Shown here: positions 1 through 10,515 of the stretch, in pieces
Layout: every line of letters starts with the position of its first letter
How positions within the stretch are numbered: the stretch's first letter is position 1
Assembly (NCBI RefSeq): GCF_964355755.1
Contig: NC_092670.1
Coordinates: 31,297,795-31,361,794 of the forward strand
Direction of reading: 5' to 3'
DNA length: 64,000 bases
From: Antedon mediterranea
Lineage: Eukaryota > Echinodermata > Crinoidea > Comatulida > Antedonidae
Position numbers and translations under genes: made by a program
Notes under the pieces: generated by a model
Told to the model about the DNA's origin: nothing
Databases searched by the model: none
The model's input: only the letters and a program-made list of their open reading frames with translations

Positions 1-597
1 AAGTCAATAGGTATTATGTTTCGGATTATAATACAATGGTTAACATAGGGTAAGGAAGTGAGACAATATAGTTTTTGTAAGATTTGAATTAGTCAGAGTC
101 AATAAAGATGCACCTGGTTAATTAAAACTAGTTAATTGAGGTTTTTGCTTGATGTATGCCGACATAATCCAAAGACATAAGTTATTTGATCCGGATATTA
201 TAACAATGACTAAAACAAAAAGATAAGAATGAATGAAGTTAAATAATAAGTATGTCTTGATTGAACTATACCGACAGGTAATTAACCATCTTCCGGATTT
301 GTTAACAAAGGGTATAAATCGAAAGCAGTGACACGGGGTGTTTGACATACTAAAGTTTAATGTGTGACGTCATGATGTTAGTTTCACTATTTTTCATGAT
401 TTTTGTTTTCCAATGTTTAGTTTTATTTTCATTTAAATTGGCTACGTTTACGAAAAGATTTCTTTGTTTCCTTTTAAAATAAAACAAAAAGTGGGTAAAG
501 AAGGACGCTACTGACATCATGCATAAATTATTTTATATACAATATTCTGTGTATAAGGTTGTAGTCAAAATAGACATTTCAGTAGATCTCTACCAGA
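1..597. other. outer arm segment upstream of left ALKBH2
   Basis: No convincing coding exon. This AT-rich stretch is mirrored at 11913-12509 and should hold the promoter and 5' UTR of the adjacent ALKBH2 copy. A 76-codon open frame on the minus strand (118-348) has no recognisable domain and low-complexity composition, so I do not call it a gene. Confidence 0.5.
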
Positions 598-1994
598 ATG
601 AATGCCTATAAACCAACAGTTGGTTTCACTCATTCCAAAGGAAAATCCACAGAATGCAACGTACCTTCTGAAAAAGTAAAGGATGACTACACAAAGGAAC
701 CAACAGAGGCACGTAAAAGTAATGAAATAGATTTCACTCGGAAGCTAATCAAATCAGATCAGCAGCAGATGATTTCCCCATATTTTAAGTTTCCAGTGCA
801 CAAAATATCGAGAGAAAATTTAGATTGTGATTACATTCAACTTCTTGATAAAAGCTCAGCTGATACTTTGTATAAACAATGTGAGGAAGAGATTGATTAT
901 TTTACAGGTGATCTTGCAAAGGTGAAAGTGTTTGGTAGATGGTTTAATATACCTAGAAAACAGGTTAGTTTCTCTTTATTTTTCTTCATGGTTTCATGAC
1001 GTTAATGTAGGCTACATACTATTACGTTTAAAAAGATGCATTTTTACATTTTAATTACAGGCCTACCGCACTGTTTTCGTTTTATGCAACAGAATAACAG
1101 TTAACCAGGCCTACCGCACTGTTTTCGTTTTATGCAACAGAATATTAACAGTTAACCAGAATCCAACTGATCATATAATTGTATATACATAAGAGAAACA
1201 TTTTTAATAGTATGTTTCAACTCTGACAGGTTTCTTATGGTGATATGGGTTTAACATACAAATATTCAGGCAATATAGTGCCAGCCTTGCCATGGCCACC
1301 GTTCCTGAAAGATCTTCGAGATTATTTGAAAGAAGTCACAGGGTTCTACTTCAATTTTGTTTTGGTTAACAGGTACATATTTATTATATATATGTTTATA
1401 TTTGTTATAATTAAATAATGCAAAGCTTTCTTATGGCTACATTGTTTTAACATTGATAATGATTTATTCTCAATTTTACTCTCAAGATTGTATAATTGAA
1501 CAATATCAGTAAATCAGTCTTTTCGTCAACTATTAGAATCTCTCACTTTTTAACCGCACAAAACTATGTTTAATTATGTTGTACGGTTTATTGTTTTTAT
1601 GCTAAAAAGTTAAGTGCAAAATGGATATTTATGTAAATATTTTCTAGCTTTAAATTACAGTACAATTTTTTATTTTAATTTATGTTTCTTTATTAGATAT
1701 GCAGACGGTAATGATTCTATTGGTGAACATAAAGACGATGAGAAAGATATCAACAAATTTAGTTCAATCGCGTCCATTTCATTAGGTCAAACACGAATGT
1801 TTAGATTTCGCCATGGGGCTACACGCGGAAAGAGACACAAAAGAAGTATTGAACCAGTAAATGTTGATCTTAAACATGGTAGCTTACTAATGATGAATTA
1901 TCCAACTAACGAGTATTGGTACCATTCACTGCCTAAAAAACCATCCATCAAACTACCAAGAATAAATCTTACATTTAGAGATATTAAAAGATGA
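598..1994 (+). CDS. ALKBH2: DNA oxidative demethylase ALKBH2, left copy
   Basis: Fe(II)/2-oxoglutarate dioxygenase of the AlkB family, which repairs 1-methyladenine and 3-methylcytosine in duplex DNA. Three exons join in frame: 598-963, 1230-1372 and 1697-1994, all with GT/AG junctions, giving 268 residues (human ALKBH2 has 261). Visible residues are the base-flipping finger V111-F112 in VKVFGRW, the PRKQ motif followed by Y125-G-D, the iron ligands H181 and D183 in EHKDD and H246 in YWYHSLP, and the 2OG-binding arginines R258 and R264 in PRINLTFR. The first ATG follows an AT-rich stretch with no other in-frame start. Residues 1-70 are charged and poorly conserved. Intron 1 contains a 48-bp tandem duplication. 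The gene points toward the palindrome axis. I see no disabling lesion, so it looks functional. Confidence 0.93.
1060..1158. repeat. 48-bp tandem duplication in ALKBH2 intron 1
   Basis: Two adjacent copies starting at 1060 and 1108, each beginning ggcctaccgcactgttttcg and ending in cagttaaccag; the second has a 3-bp insertion. The same pair is mirrored at about 11352-11450 in the right arm, so the duplication predates the arm duplication. Confidence 0.9.
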
Positions 1995-2345
1995 GAAAGG
2001 TAAGGATTACTTTAGAACGCAAATCTTATTAACAACAATTCATGAACAATTGTTCTAAAATGTAATAGTTATTACATGTATCTGTGTGGTTTCCTATACA
2101 TTATTATTGGCGGCTGTCAAAACTATTTTTAACAATTCGTTTCTTGTTAACTGTAGTTGTAGACTGTAGTTGTAGACTGTAGTTGTATCTTCCTTTTTTT
2201 TTTTATTGAATTTAAATATTTTATTATTGTGTTTGACTTAATTTTATGTTTTTAACAACGAAAATGAAACTTTTTTTCTTTGCGGTTATTTAAGTATTTG
2301 AATTAGTATTTTATTTTCATTTGTGTGAGTGAGGAAAATGGAAGC

Positions 2346-2512
2346 ATAGATTTATCAAATTTAAATACAATTTCTTTATTTCAAAATGAATTTCATTTTC
2401 TACGTGTTTTCAATTTTAAATCTTTTAAGAAAGACACAATACGTACTGCTAAATAAAAACGCACACAAAAGAAAACAAATTTGAGAGGCACGATATGTAA
2501 CGACGCTTTCAT
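2346..2512. repeat. direct repeat, copy A (pairs with 3377-3540)
   Basis: About 165 bp starting atagatttat and ending near cgatatgtaacgac recurs at 3377-3540 with a few substitutions and a 4-bp length change in an A-rich run. Both copies are mirrored in the right arm, giving four copies in the palindrome. The repeat is in direct orientation about 1.03 kb apart, so the intervening segment may have been duplicated and diverged. Confidence 0.85.
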
Positions 2513-3376
2513 TACAACATTTTTGATGTAGCGATTTCTTCAAGTGGTATTGTCATGAACGTATTGAAAAGAAATTAGTTTTATTGTCAATGATTTGTCA
2601 AGTGTTTTATTTTAATTTCAATTACTGTTGTATTGTATTTAGTTTTACCCGTTCATGTTGGAATGATCAATATTTGCTCAAACTCCATTTTATCGTTATG
2701 TTTGTAGTATTTTAGAGATTTCCGATCATCGTAATAATGATATAACTAGAATTCGTAACCGTGTGTTAGATTCCATGCGTATTATGACATATGCCTTCTC
2801 TCGTTATTCACCCGATGTATTTTGATCAAAAAATTGTACCTGAGCATGAAAGGTTAGTTGTTATGGTACAAGGAATCGGCCCGGAAAATAATTTGTTTTT
2901 TTTTCTGTTAAATAATTATTATATGTTTGTGAAGTGTATTGCAATAGATTTGTTTAATGAAATAAAATAATTATGTTTTGACTTAATATATGTCAGTGTA
3001 AATTTGTAAGAATACGGTAGTTTTCCTATTTTAATTCATCATAAATTTATTTCTTGACTTTATTTTTTTTCTCTTTTCTGTTAAAGGTTTATTATTATTT
3101 TGTTTTGTAAAGTGTATTACAATATAATGTGTATGAAATACATTTTGTTTTTAACATCAACAACAAAAATGAAATTTGATCTTTGCGTGTTGTTTAACTC
3201 GTGTATGAAGTTTATGAATTTGTTAAATGTAATTGCAAACATACATAATAAATGATTGTGATTAAAAATATTCTGTTTACTTTATTTTTATTTTAAACAG
3301 TAGTATTTTTAACAGTAGTTATATTTTATATATAATAAGTAATATTAGAAAAATAAACATACAAAATGTATAAAGT

Positions 3377-3540
3377 ATAGACTTATTAAATTTAATTACA
3401 ATTTCTTTATTTCAAAATGAATTTCATTTTCTACGTGTTTTCAATTTTAAATCTTTTAAGAAAGACACAATACGTACTGCTAAAAAAACGCACACAAAAG
3501 AAAACAAATTTGAGACGCACGATATGTAACGACACTTTCA
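3377..3540. repeat. direct repeat, copy B (pairs with 2346-2512)
   Basis: Second copy of the roughly 165-bp direct repeat; see copy A. After the shared cgatatgtaacgac the two copies diverge completely, which marks the 3' boundary of the duplicated unit. Confidence 0.85.
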
Positions 3541-4017
3541 ATAAGAAGGCATATTATAAATGTATTTTTTACCAAATTTATAAAGTAAATGGTTATTATT
3601 GAGAAATATACATTTTAGATAAATGATAACACATCTAAAATTAATTAGAGAGATCAATACATTATGGTGTTCATAATAATTTGTTTTGATGACTAGAGGA
3701 AACATCTGAAGACATTCAACGAAAAACAAGCGTTAACACCATACCAGTCACTAAGAATGCTACTACTCTGAAAAAAAAAACCATCTCCCTTCCTACACAG
3801 AAACAAATTCTGTACGAAAATAAAAAATTAAAAAATTAAAATAATTAGTAAACAAAATACACGCATTATAAATAAAATGAATAATTTAAGAATATTTGTT
3901 AAACTATCCACGAACAAAAAAACGAAACATACTAACCGATTCATCGTCATTACGAAGTTCAAATAACGAAAACTTTTCCTTGAAAAATCCACAGGAGACA
4001 CATTTTACATTTTCTAA

Positions 4018-4293
4018 CTACAATTCAGTGTCACATTGTGTCGCAACACATGTACATACAACGAGACCTGTCACAAGTCTGCCGACATTTATTTTTCTAT
4101 CGCTCATCATTTGTTCTAATACATAATACAACGCTTCTGAAGAAATATCTTTACACAATTCTAACACATTAAAATTGTTTTCCAACTCTTTACAAGCACG
4201 AATAGTACTCTGGAGGATGGGTGAATCCAAAACAACTAACCCCGTCAATTTATATTCAATGTATGCTAAAACTAATTCCTCTAAATCAACCAT
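4018..4293 (-). CDS. Bcl-2-like apoptosis regulator fragment, left arm
   Basis: Intronless 91-codon frame on the minus strand. Its N-terminus resembles a BH4 helix (LVLAYIEYKL, residues 7-16), the centre contains a BH3-like pattern (IRACKELENNF), and the C-terminal part resembles BH1 (KINVGRLVTGL, around residues 70-80, compare NWGR in Bcl-2 proteins). That order and spacing are those of a small Bcl-2 fold. The frame stops before a BH2 helix or tail anchor. A second open frame just downstream (toward 3900) could carry the remainder after a frameshift or an unseen intron. It may be an old host gene, a processed copy, or a gene carried by an integrated virus-like element; I cannot decide. The right-arm copy has an R-to-C change in the central region. 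Confidence 0.5.
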   Translation of the reverse strand: MVDLEELVLAYIEYKLTGLVVLDSPILQSTIRACKELENNFNVLELCKDISSEALYYVLEQMMSDRKINVGRLVTGLVVCTCVATQCDTEL

Positions 4294-4974
4294 AACGCTC
4301 GACAAAACAAATGATAATGGATGTAATTACCAAGAAAGTTACAACTTAAAACCTTTATTTTTGTTTTTAAAAAGAAGTTGTAACATAGAAACTAATTTTG
4401 TCAGGAAATGTGTTTTTATTATTTATGTGATTTATTTGTGTTTAGAAGGTTACAACATTAACATTTAATTTGGTCAAAAAATGTGAATATACGGAGCCGA
4501 TTGTAATTTTTAATCCTTAGTATAGTGAGAGATTTTATAAACAAAAAAGAGCGAACGCAAATTAATGATTGCAGATTAGACATATAGAAATGGATTGAAA
4601 TTGGAAATCTACATGATCAAAGAAAAGAAAGCCATTGTTCCGACAGAAGCTAATGACATTTACAAAGGAGGACACAGTTTGAATAGAGTAATTACCGTAT
4701 AACATAATTAAATTTTGTCAAGATAGTTGTCAAAAATAAATAAAATATATTATACTGAATTTACTTTGTACATTTATTTAATTTAGACCGTAATTAGGTT
4801 TGTTGTTCATTTATAATTGTGAAAAAAAAAAATACATACTAATAAAACAGCTATATAAAAAGTTTTTTTTTTTAAATAATGATTCAGTGTTATAATTTTA
4901 TTTACCTGTCATTATGTTAATAAACCATATTCTAAATTTAATTTATATCATGTTAGATATATTTTCAAGGACCT

Positions 4975-5215
4975 TTGTTACATAAAAATAAATTTGTAAA
5001 GAAATTTGTTACATAAGATAAATTTTGTTAAGAAGTTTGTTTCATAAACATATTTGTGTAGATAAATTTGTTACATAAAAATAATTTTGTAAAGAAATTC
5101 GTTACATAAATTTATTTTTTACAAGAAGTTTGTAACAGAAAATTATTTTGCAAAGAATTAGTTGCATCAATTGATTTTATCAAACGTATGTAACATAAAA
5201 AATTATGTTGTTGAA
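4975..5215. repeat. degenerate ~33-bp minisatellite, left arm
   Basis: Seven or so imperfect units built on gttacataaaaataaatttg followed by taaagaaattt. A second, sparser block of the same unit lies at about 5525-5665. Units differ by several bases each, so this is an old array. Mirrored in the right arm. Confidence 0.75.
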
Positions 5216-5715
5216 AAAAAAAAAAACATTTTGTAATTCAGTCCATTTGCTCAGTAGTTTGTTTAAGTTGTTAAGTCTTGTTTGTGTAATATTCTTGTAA
5301 ATAAAAGAATTCATTTTTAACCTTTGTAATTATTTTGTAAATATCATTTATGCATTTTTTTTTTTGGTAAATAATTGAATTTATTTATACTTTTTGTATG
5401 GAAATAATTATACTAATTTTAAATATCATTATTTGTTTATAAATTTAATTGTGATTTTAGATTTCTTCTTTATTTAGTATGTCGATTAATTTCAGATTCA
5501 GAAACATGTTACACAAGAAACAAAAATCGTCATGAAATTCGTTACATAAAAAATAATTTATCAAGAATCTTTTTTAACATAAATTTAATTTTATCATTAA
5601 ATTTGTTATAAAATTTATTTTGTCATTAAATTTGTTACATAAAAAAATAATTGTTTCATGATTCTTGTTACAATTTTTCCTTTTGTTCAACTACTTACAT
5701 GAAAATTCAAGTTAA

Positions 5716-5838
5716 GAACGCAATGACAATAGTTGGGCGTTTAGTGTGATTAGCGGACCGCTTTCCTCCGGTAAATCGGTATTTGTTAACAATCTTTTAG
5801 AGAATAATTACTTTGACAAGTCGTTTGATGATATGATA
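5716..5838 (+). pseudogene. P-loop NTPase fragment (possible packaging-ATPase relic), left arm
   Basis: A 41-codon open stretch between stops, without an ATG, contains a textbook Walker A motif, SGPLSSGKSVFV, preceded by a hydrophobic strand (WAFSVI). This strand-loop-helix start is typical of P-loop ATPases, including the packaging ATPases of Maverick/Polinton elements and related DNA viruses, but the fragment is too short to assign. The frame ends at 5839-5841, and no Walker B is visible in the same frame. A second GKSVFF-like string occurs near 6022. It is a broken remnant if it is real. Confidence 0.35.
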
Positions 5839-6064
5839 TAGTGTTATGGCAAATATCAAACTTAGTTTACGGAACTAATTACTGCAACATATGACATAAG
5901 TTTTACGAAGGGTATACTTATACATTGGATGTTTTCGATGTTAGTAAAAAACACAATAGTGAATAACTAGTTGTTTATTTACACATTCACTGCTATAATT
6001 ACAATTAGAAGGTCATAAAGGGTAAATCGGTATTCTTTAAAGAATTAGGCCTATAAATATTTAA

Positions 6065-6460
6065 ATTGTCGAGTTACTTGACGTTAGAGAAGTAAATGTT
6101 GTTTGTGTTTACATGTGTGTCATAGTAGATAACGAATTATAAAACCATTACATTGTCGAGTTTCTTGACGTTAGAGAAGTAAATGCTGTTTGTGTTTACA
6201 TGCATGTAATAGTAGAGTTTGTAATTACGGTTTTTTTTTTTTCAATATAAATGTATTATATGTTGTCGATAGTTGTGTAAAAAAAAAAAACCGTAATTAC
6301 AAACTCTACTATTACATGCATGTAAACACAAACAGCATTTACTTCTCTAACGTCAAGAAACTCGACAATGTAATGGTTTTATAATTCGTTATCTACTATG
6401 ACACACATGTAAACACAAACAACATTTACTTCTCTAACGTCAAGTAACTCGACAATTTAA
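6065..6460. repeat. palindrome centre with nested direct repeats
   Basis: The last part of the left arm holds two direct copies of a unit of about 65 bp, 87 bp apart (6065-6129 and 6152-6216), sharing gacgttagagaagtaaatg. The same pair follows in reverse complement after the axis. Immediately next to the 36-nt spacer the arms end in T12 (6231-6242) and A12 (6279-6290). The spacer itself (6243-6278) is AT-rich and has no further symmetry that I can see. Confidence 0.9.
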
Positions 6461-6682
6461 ATATTTATAGGCCTAATTCTTTAAAGAATACCGATTTACC
6501 CTTTATGACCTTCTAACTGTAATTATAGCAGTGAATGTGTAAATAAACAACTAGTTATTCACTATTGTGTTTTTTACTAACATCGAAAACATCCAATGTA
6601 TAAGTATACCCTTCGTAAAACTTATGTCATATGTTGCAGTAATTAGTTCCGTAAACTAAGTTTGATATTTGCCATAACACTA

Positions 6683-6805
6683 TATCATATCATCAAACGA
6701 CTTGTCAAAGTAATTATTCTCTAAAAGATTGTTAACAAATACCGATTTACCGGAGGAAAGCGGTCCGCTAATCACACTAAACGCCCAACTATTGTCATTG
6801 CGTTC
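6683..6805 (-). pseudogene. P-loop NTPase fragment, right arm
   Basis: Mirror copy of the fragment at 5716-5838, with the same Walker A motif encoded on the minus strand and no difference visible in the motif. The same caveats apply: it is short, lacks a start codon, and no Walker B motif is seen. Confidence 0.35.
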
Positions 6806-7305
6806 TTAACTTGAATTTTCATGTAAGTAGTTGAACAAAAGGAAAAATTGTAACAAGAATCATGAAACAATTATTTTTTTATGTAACAAATTTAATGACA
6901 AAATAAATTTTATAACAAATTTAATGATAAAATTAAATTTATGTTAAAAAAGATTCTTGATAAATTATTTTTTATGTAACGAATTTCATGACGATTTTTG
7001 TTTCTTGTGTAACATGTTTCTGAATCTGAAATTAATCGACATACTAAATAAAGAAGAAATCTAAAATCACAATTAAATTTATAAACAAATAATGATATTT
7101 AAAATTAGTATAATTATTTCCATACAAAAAGTATAAATAAATTCAATTATTTACCAAAAAAAAAAATGCATAAATGATATTTACAAAATAATTACAAAGG
7201 TTAAAAATGAATTCTTTTATTTACAAGAATATTACACAAACAAGACTTAACAACTTAAACAAACTACTGAGCAAATGGACTGAATTACAAAATGTTTTTT
7301 TTTTT

Positions 7306-7546
7306 TTCAACAACATAATTTTTTATGTTACATACGTTTGATAAAATCAATTGATGCAACTAATTCTTTGCAAAATAATTTTCTGTTACAAACTTCTTGT
7401 AAAAAATAAATTTATGTAACGAATTTCTTTACAAAATTATTTTTATGTAACAAATTTATCTACACAAATATGTTTATGAAACAAACTTCTTAACAAAATT
7501 TATCTTATGTAACAAATTTCTTTACAAATTTATTTTTATGTAACAA
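7306..7546. repeat. degenerate ~33-bp minisatellite, right arm
   Basis: Reverse-complement counterpart of the array at 4975-5215, with units based on atgtaacaaatttctttaca. The sparser second block is at about 6855-6995. Confidence 0.75.
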
Positions 7547-8229
7547 AGGTCCTTGAAAATATATCTAACATGATATAAATTAAATTTAGAATATGGTTTA
7601 TTAACATAATGACAGGTAAATAAAATTATAACACTGAATCATTATTTAAAAAAAAAAAACTTTTTATATAGCTGTTTTATTAGTATGTATTTTTTTTTTT
7701 TCACAATTATAAATGACCAACAAACCTAATTACGGTCTAAATTAAATAAATGTACAAAGTAAATTCAGTATAATATATTTTATTTATTTTTGACAACTAT
7801 CTTGACAAAATTTAATTATGTTATACGGTAATTACTCTATTCAAACTGTGTCCTCCTTTGTAAATGTCATTAGCTTCTGTCGGAACAATGGCTTTCTTTT
7901 CTTTGATCATGTAGATTTCCAATTTCAATCCATTTCTATATGTCTAATCTGCAATCATTAATTTGCGTTCGCTCTTTTTTGTTTATAAAATCTCTCACTA
8001 TACTAAGGATTAAAAATTACAATCGGCTCCGTATATTCACATTTTTTGACCAAATTAAATGTTAATGTTGTAACCTTCTAAACACAAATAAATCACATAA
8101 ATAATAAAAACACATTTCCTGACAAAATTAGTTTCTATGTTACAACTTCTTTTTAAAAACAAAAATAAAGGTTTTAAGTTGTAACTTTCTTGGTAATTAC
8201 ATCCATTATCATTTGTTCTGTCGAGCGTT

Positions 8230-8505
8230 ATGGTTGATTTAGAGGAATTAGTTTTAGCATACATTGAATATAAATTGACGGGGTTAGTTGTTTTGGATTC
8301 ACCCATCCTCCAGAGTACTATTTGTGCTTGTAAAGAGTTGGAAAACAATTTTAATGTGTTAGAATTGTGTAAAGATATTTCTTCGGAAGCGTTGTATTAT
8401 GTATTAGAACAAATGATGAGCGATAGAAAAATAAATGTCGGCAGACTTGTGACAGGTCTCGTTGTATGTACATGTGTTGCGACACAATGTGACACTGAAT
8501 TGTAG
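8230..8505 (+). CDS. Bcl-2-like apoptosis regulator fragment, right arm
   Basis: Mirror of the frame at 4018-4293, 91 codons on the plus strand starting MVDLEEL. BH4-like LVLAYIEYKL and BH1-like KINVGRLVTGL are unchanged. The centre reads ICACKELE where the left copy reads IRACKELE, so an arginine-to-cysteine difference sits in the BH3-like helix. An open frame follows about 20 bases after the stop (to about 8620) in another phase; it could be the lost 3' part. The family call rests on motif order only, and the origin (host or element-borne) is undecided. Confidence 0.5.
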   Translation: MVDLEELVLAYIEYKLTGLVVLDSPILQSTICACKELENNFNVLELCKDISSEALYYVLEQMMSDRKINVGRLVTGLVVCTCVATQCDTEL

Positions 8506-8629
8506 TTAGAAAATGTAAAATGTGTCTCCTGTGGATTTTTCAAGGAAAAGTTTTCGTTATTTGAACTTCGTAATGACGATGAATCGGTTAGTATGTTTCG
8601 TTTTTTTGTTCGTGGATAGTTTAACAAAT

Positions 8630-10515
8630 ATTCTTAAATTATTCATTTTATTTATAATGCGTGTATTTCGTTTACTAATTATTTTAATTTTTTAATTTTT
8701 TATTTTCGTACAGAATTTGTTTCTGTGTAGGAAGGGAGATGGTTTTTTTTTTCAGAGTAGTAGCATTCTTAGTGACTGGTATGGTGTTAACGCTTGTTTT
8801 TCGTTGAATGTCTTCAGATGTTTCCTCTAGTCATCAAAACAAATTATTATGAACACCATAATGTATTGATCTCTCTAATTAATTTTAGATGTGTTATCAT
8901 TTATCTAAAATGTATATTTCTCAATAATAACCATTTACTTTATAAATTTGGTAAAAAATACATTTATAATATGCCTTCTTATTGAAAGTGTCGTTACATA
9001 TCGTGCGTCTCAAATTTGTTTTCTTTTGTGTGCGTTTTTTTAGCAGTACGTATTGTGTCTTTCTTAAAAGATTTAAAATTGAAAACACGTAGAAAATGAA
9101 ATTCATTTTGAAATAAAGAAATTGTAATTAAATTTAATAAGTCTATACTTTATACATTTTGTATGTTTATTTTTCTAATATTACTTATTATATATAAAAT
9201 ATAACTACTGTTAAAAATACTACTGTTTAAAATAAAAATAAAGTAAACAGAATATTTTTAATCACAATCATTTATTATGTATGTTTGCAATTACATTTAA
9301 CAAATTCATAAACTTCATACACGAGTTAAACAACACGCAAAGATCAAATTTCATTTTTGTTGTTGATGTTAAAAACAAAATGTATTTCATACACATTATA
9401 TTGTAATACACTTTACAAAACAAAATAATAATAAACCTTTAACAGAAAAGAGAAAAAAAATAAAGTCAAGAAATAAATTTATGATGAATTAAAATAGGAA
9501 AACTACCGTATTCTTACAAATTTACACTGACATATATTAAGTCAAAACATAATTATTTTATTTCATTAAACAAATCTATTGCAATACACTTCACAAACAT
9601 ATAATAATTATTTAACAGAAAAGAAAAAAAATTATTTTCCGGGCCGATTCCTTGTACCATAACAACTAACCTTTCATGCTCAGGTACAATTTTTTGATCA
9701 AAATACATCGGGTGAATAACGAGAGAAGGCATATGTCATAATATGCATGGAATCTAACACACGGTTACGAATTCTAGTTATATCATTATTACGATGATCG
9801 GAAATCTCTAAAATACTACAAACATAACGATAAAATGGAGTTTGAGCAAATATTGATCATTCCAACATGAACGGGTAAAACTAAATACAAAACAACAGTA
9901 ATTGAAATTAAAATAAAACACTTGACAAATCATTGACAATAAAACTAATTTCTTTTCAATACGTTCATGACAATACCACTTGAAGAAATCGCTACATCAA
10001 AAATGTTGTAATGAAAGCGTCGTTACATATCGTGCCTCTCAAATTTGTTTTCTTTTGTGTGCGTTTTTATTTAGCAGTACGTATTGTGTCTTTCTTAAAA
10101 GATTTAAAATTGAAAACACGTAGAAAATGAAATTCATTTTGAAATAAAGAAATTGTATTTAAATTTGATAAATCTATGCTTCCATTTTCCTCAATCACAC
10201 AAATAAAAATAAAATACTAATTCAAATACTTAAATAACCGCAAAGAAAAAAAGTTTCATTTTCGTTGTTAAAAACATAAAATTAAGTCAAACACAATAAT
10301 AAAATATTTAAATTCAATAAAAAAAAAAAGGAAGATACAACTACAGTCTACAACTACAGTTAACAAGAAACGAATTGTTAAAAATAGTTTTGACAGCCGC
10401 CAATAATAATGTATAGGAAACCACACAGATACATGTAATAACTATTACATTTTAGAACAATTGTTCATGAATTGTTGTTAATAAGATTTGCGTTCTAAAG
10501 TAATCCTTACCTTTC
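8630..10515. other. AT-rich tract with decayed reading frames, right arm
   Basis: Mirror of 1995-3895, including both copies of the 165-bp direct repeat (about 8983-9146 and 10008-10175). No confident gene. One difference from the left arm falls inside the protein-like stretch near 9744 (cgt versus cat codon). Confidence 0.35.

Larger units (their letters stand above)
1995..3895. other. AT-rich tract with decayed reading frames, left arm
   Basis: About 1.9 kb of very AT-rich DNA without a confident gene. Short open stretches read as protein-like but lack starts, for example RNRVLDSMRIMTYAF near 2755-2800 and VPEHERLVVMVQGIG near 2838-2882, in different frames. They may be fragments of one broken gene, possibly from a mobile or virus-like element. 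I could not match them to a family. Mirrored at about 8630-10515. Confidence 0.35.

Noticed and set aside
118-348. 76-codon minus-strand frame and its mirror at 12162-12392
   Set aside because: No domain, AT-driven composition and no supporting signals; also in the expected upstream region of ALKBH2.
4175-4468. 97-codon frame opposite the Bcl-2-like frame (mirror 8055-8348)
   Set aside because: Overlaps on the other strand and shows no motif; a shadow of the Bcl-2-like frame.
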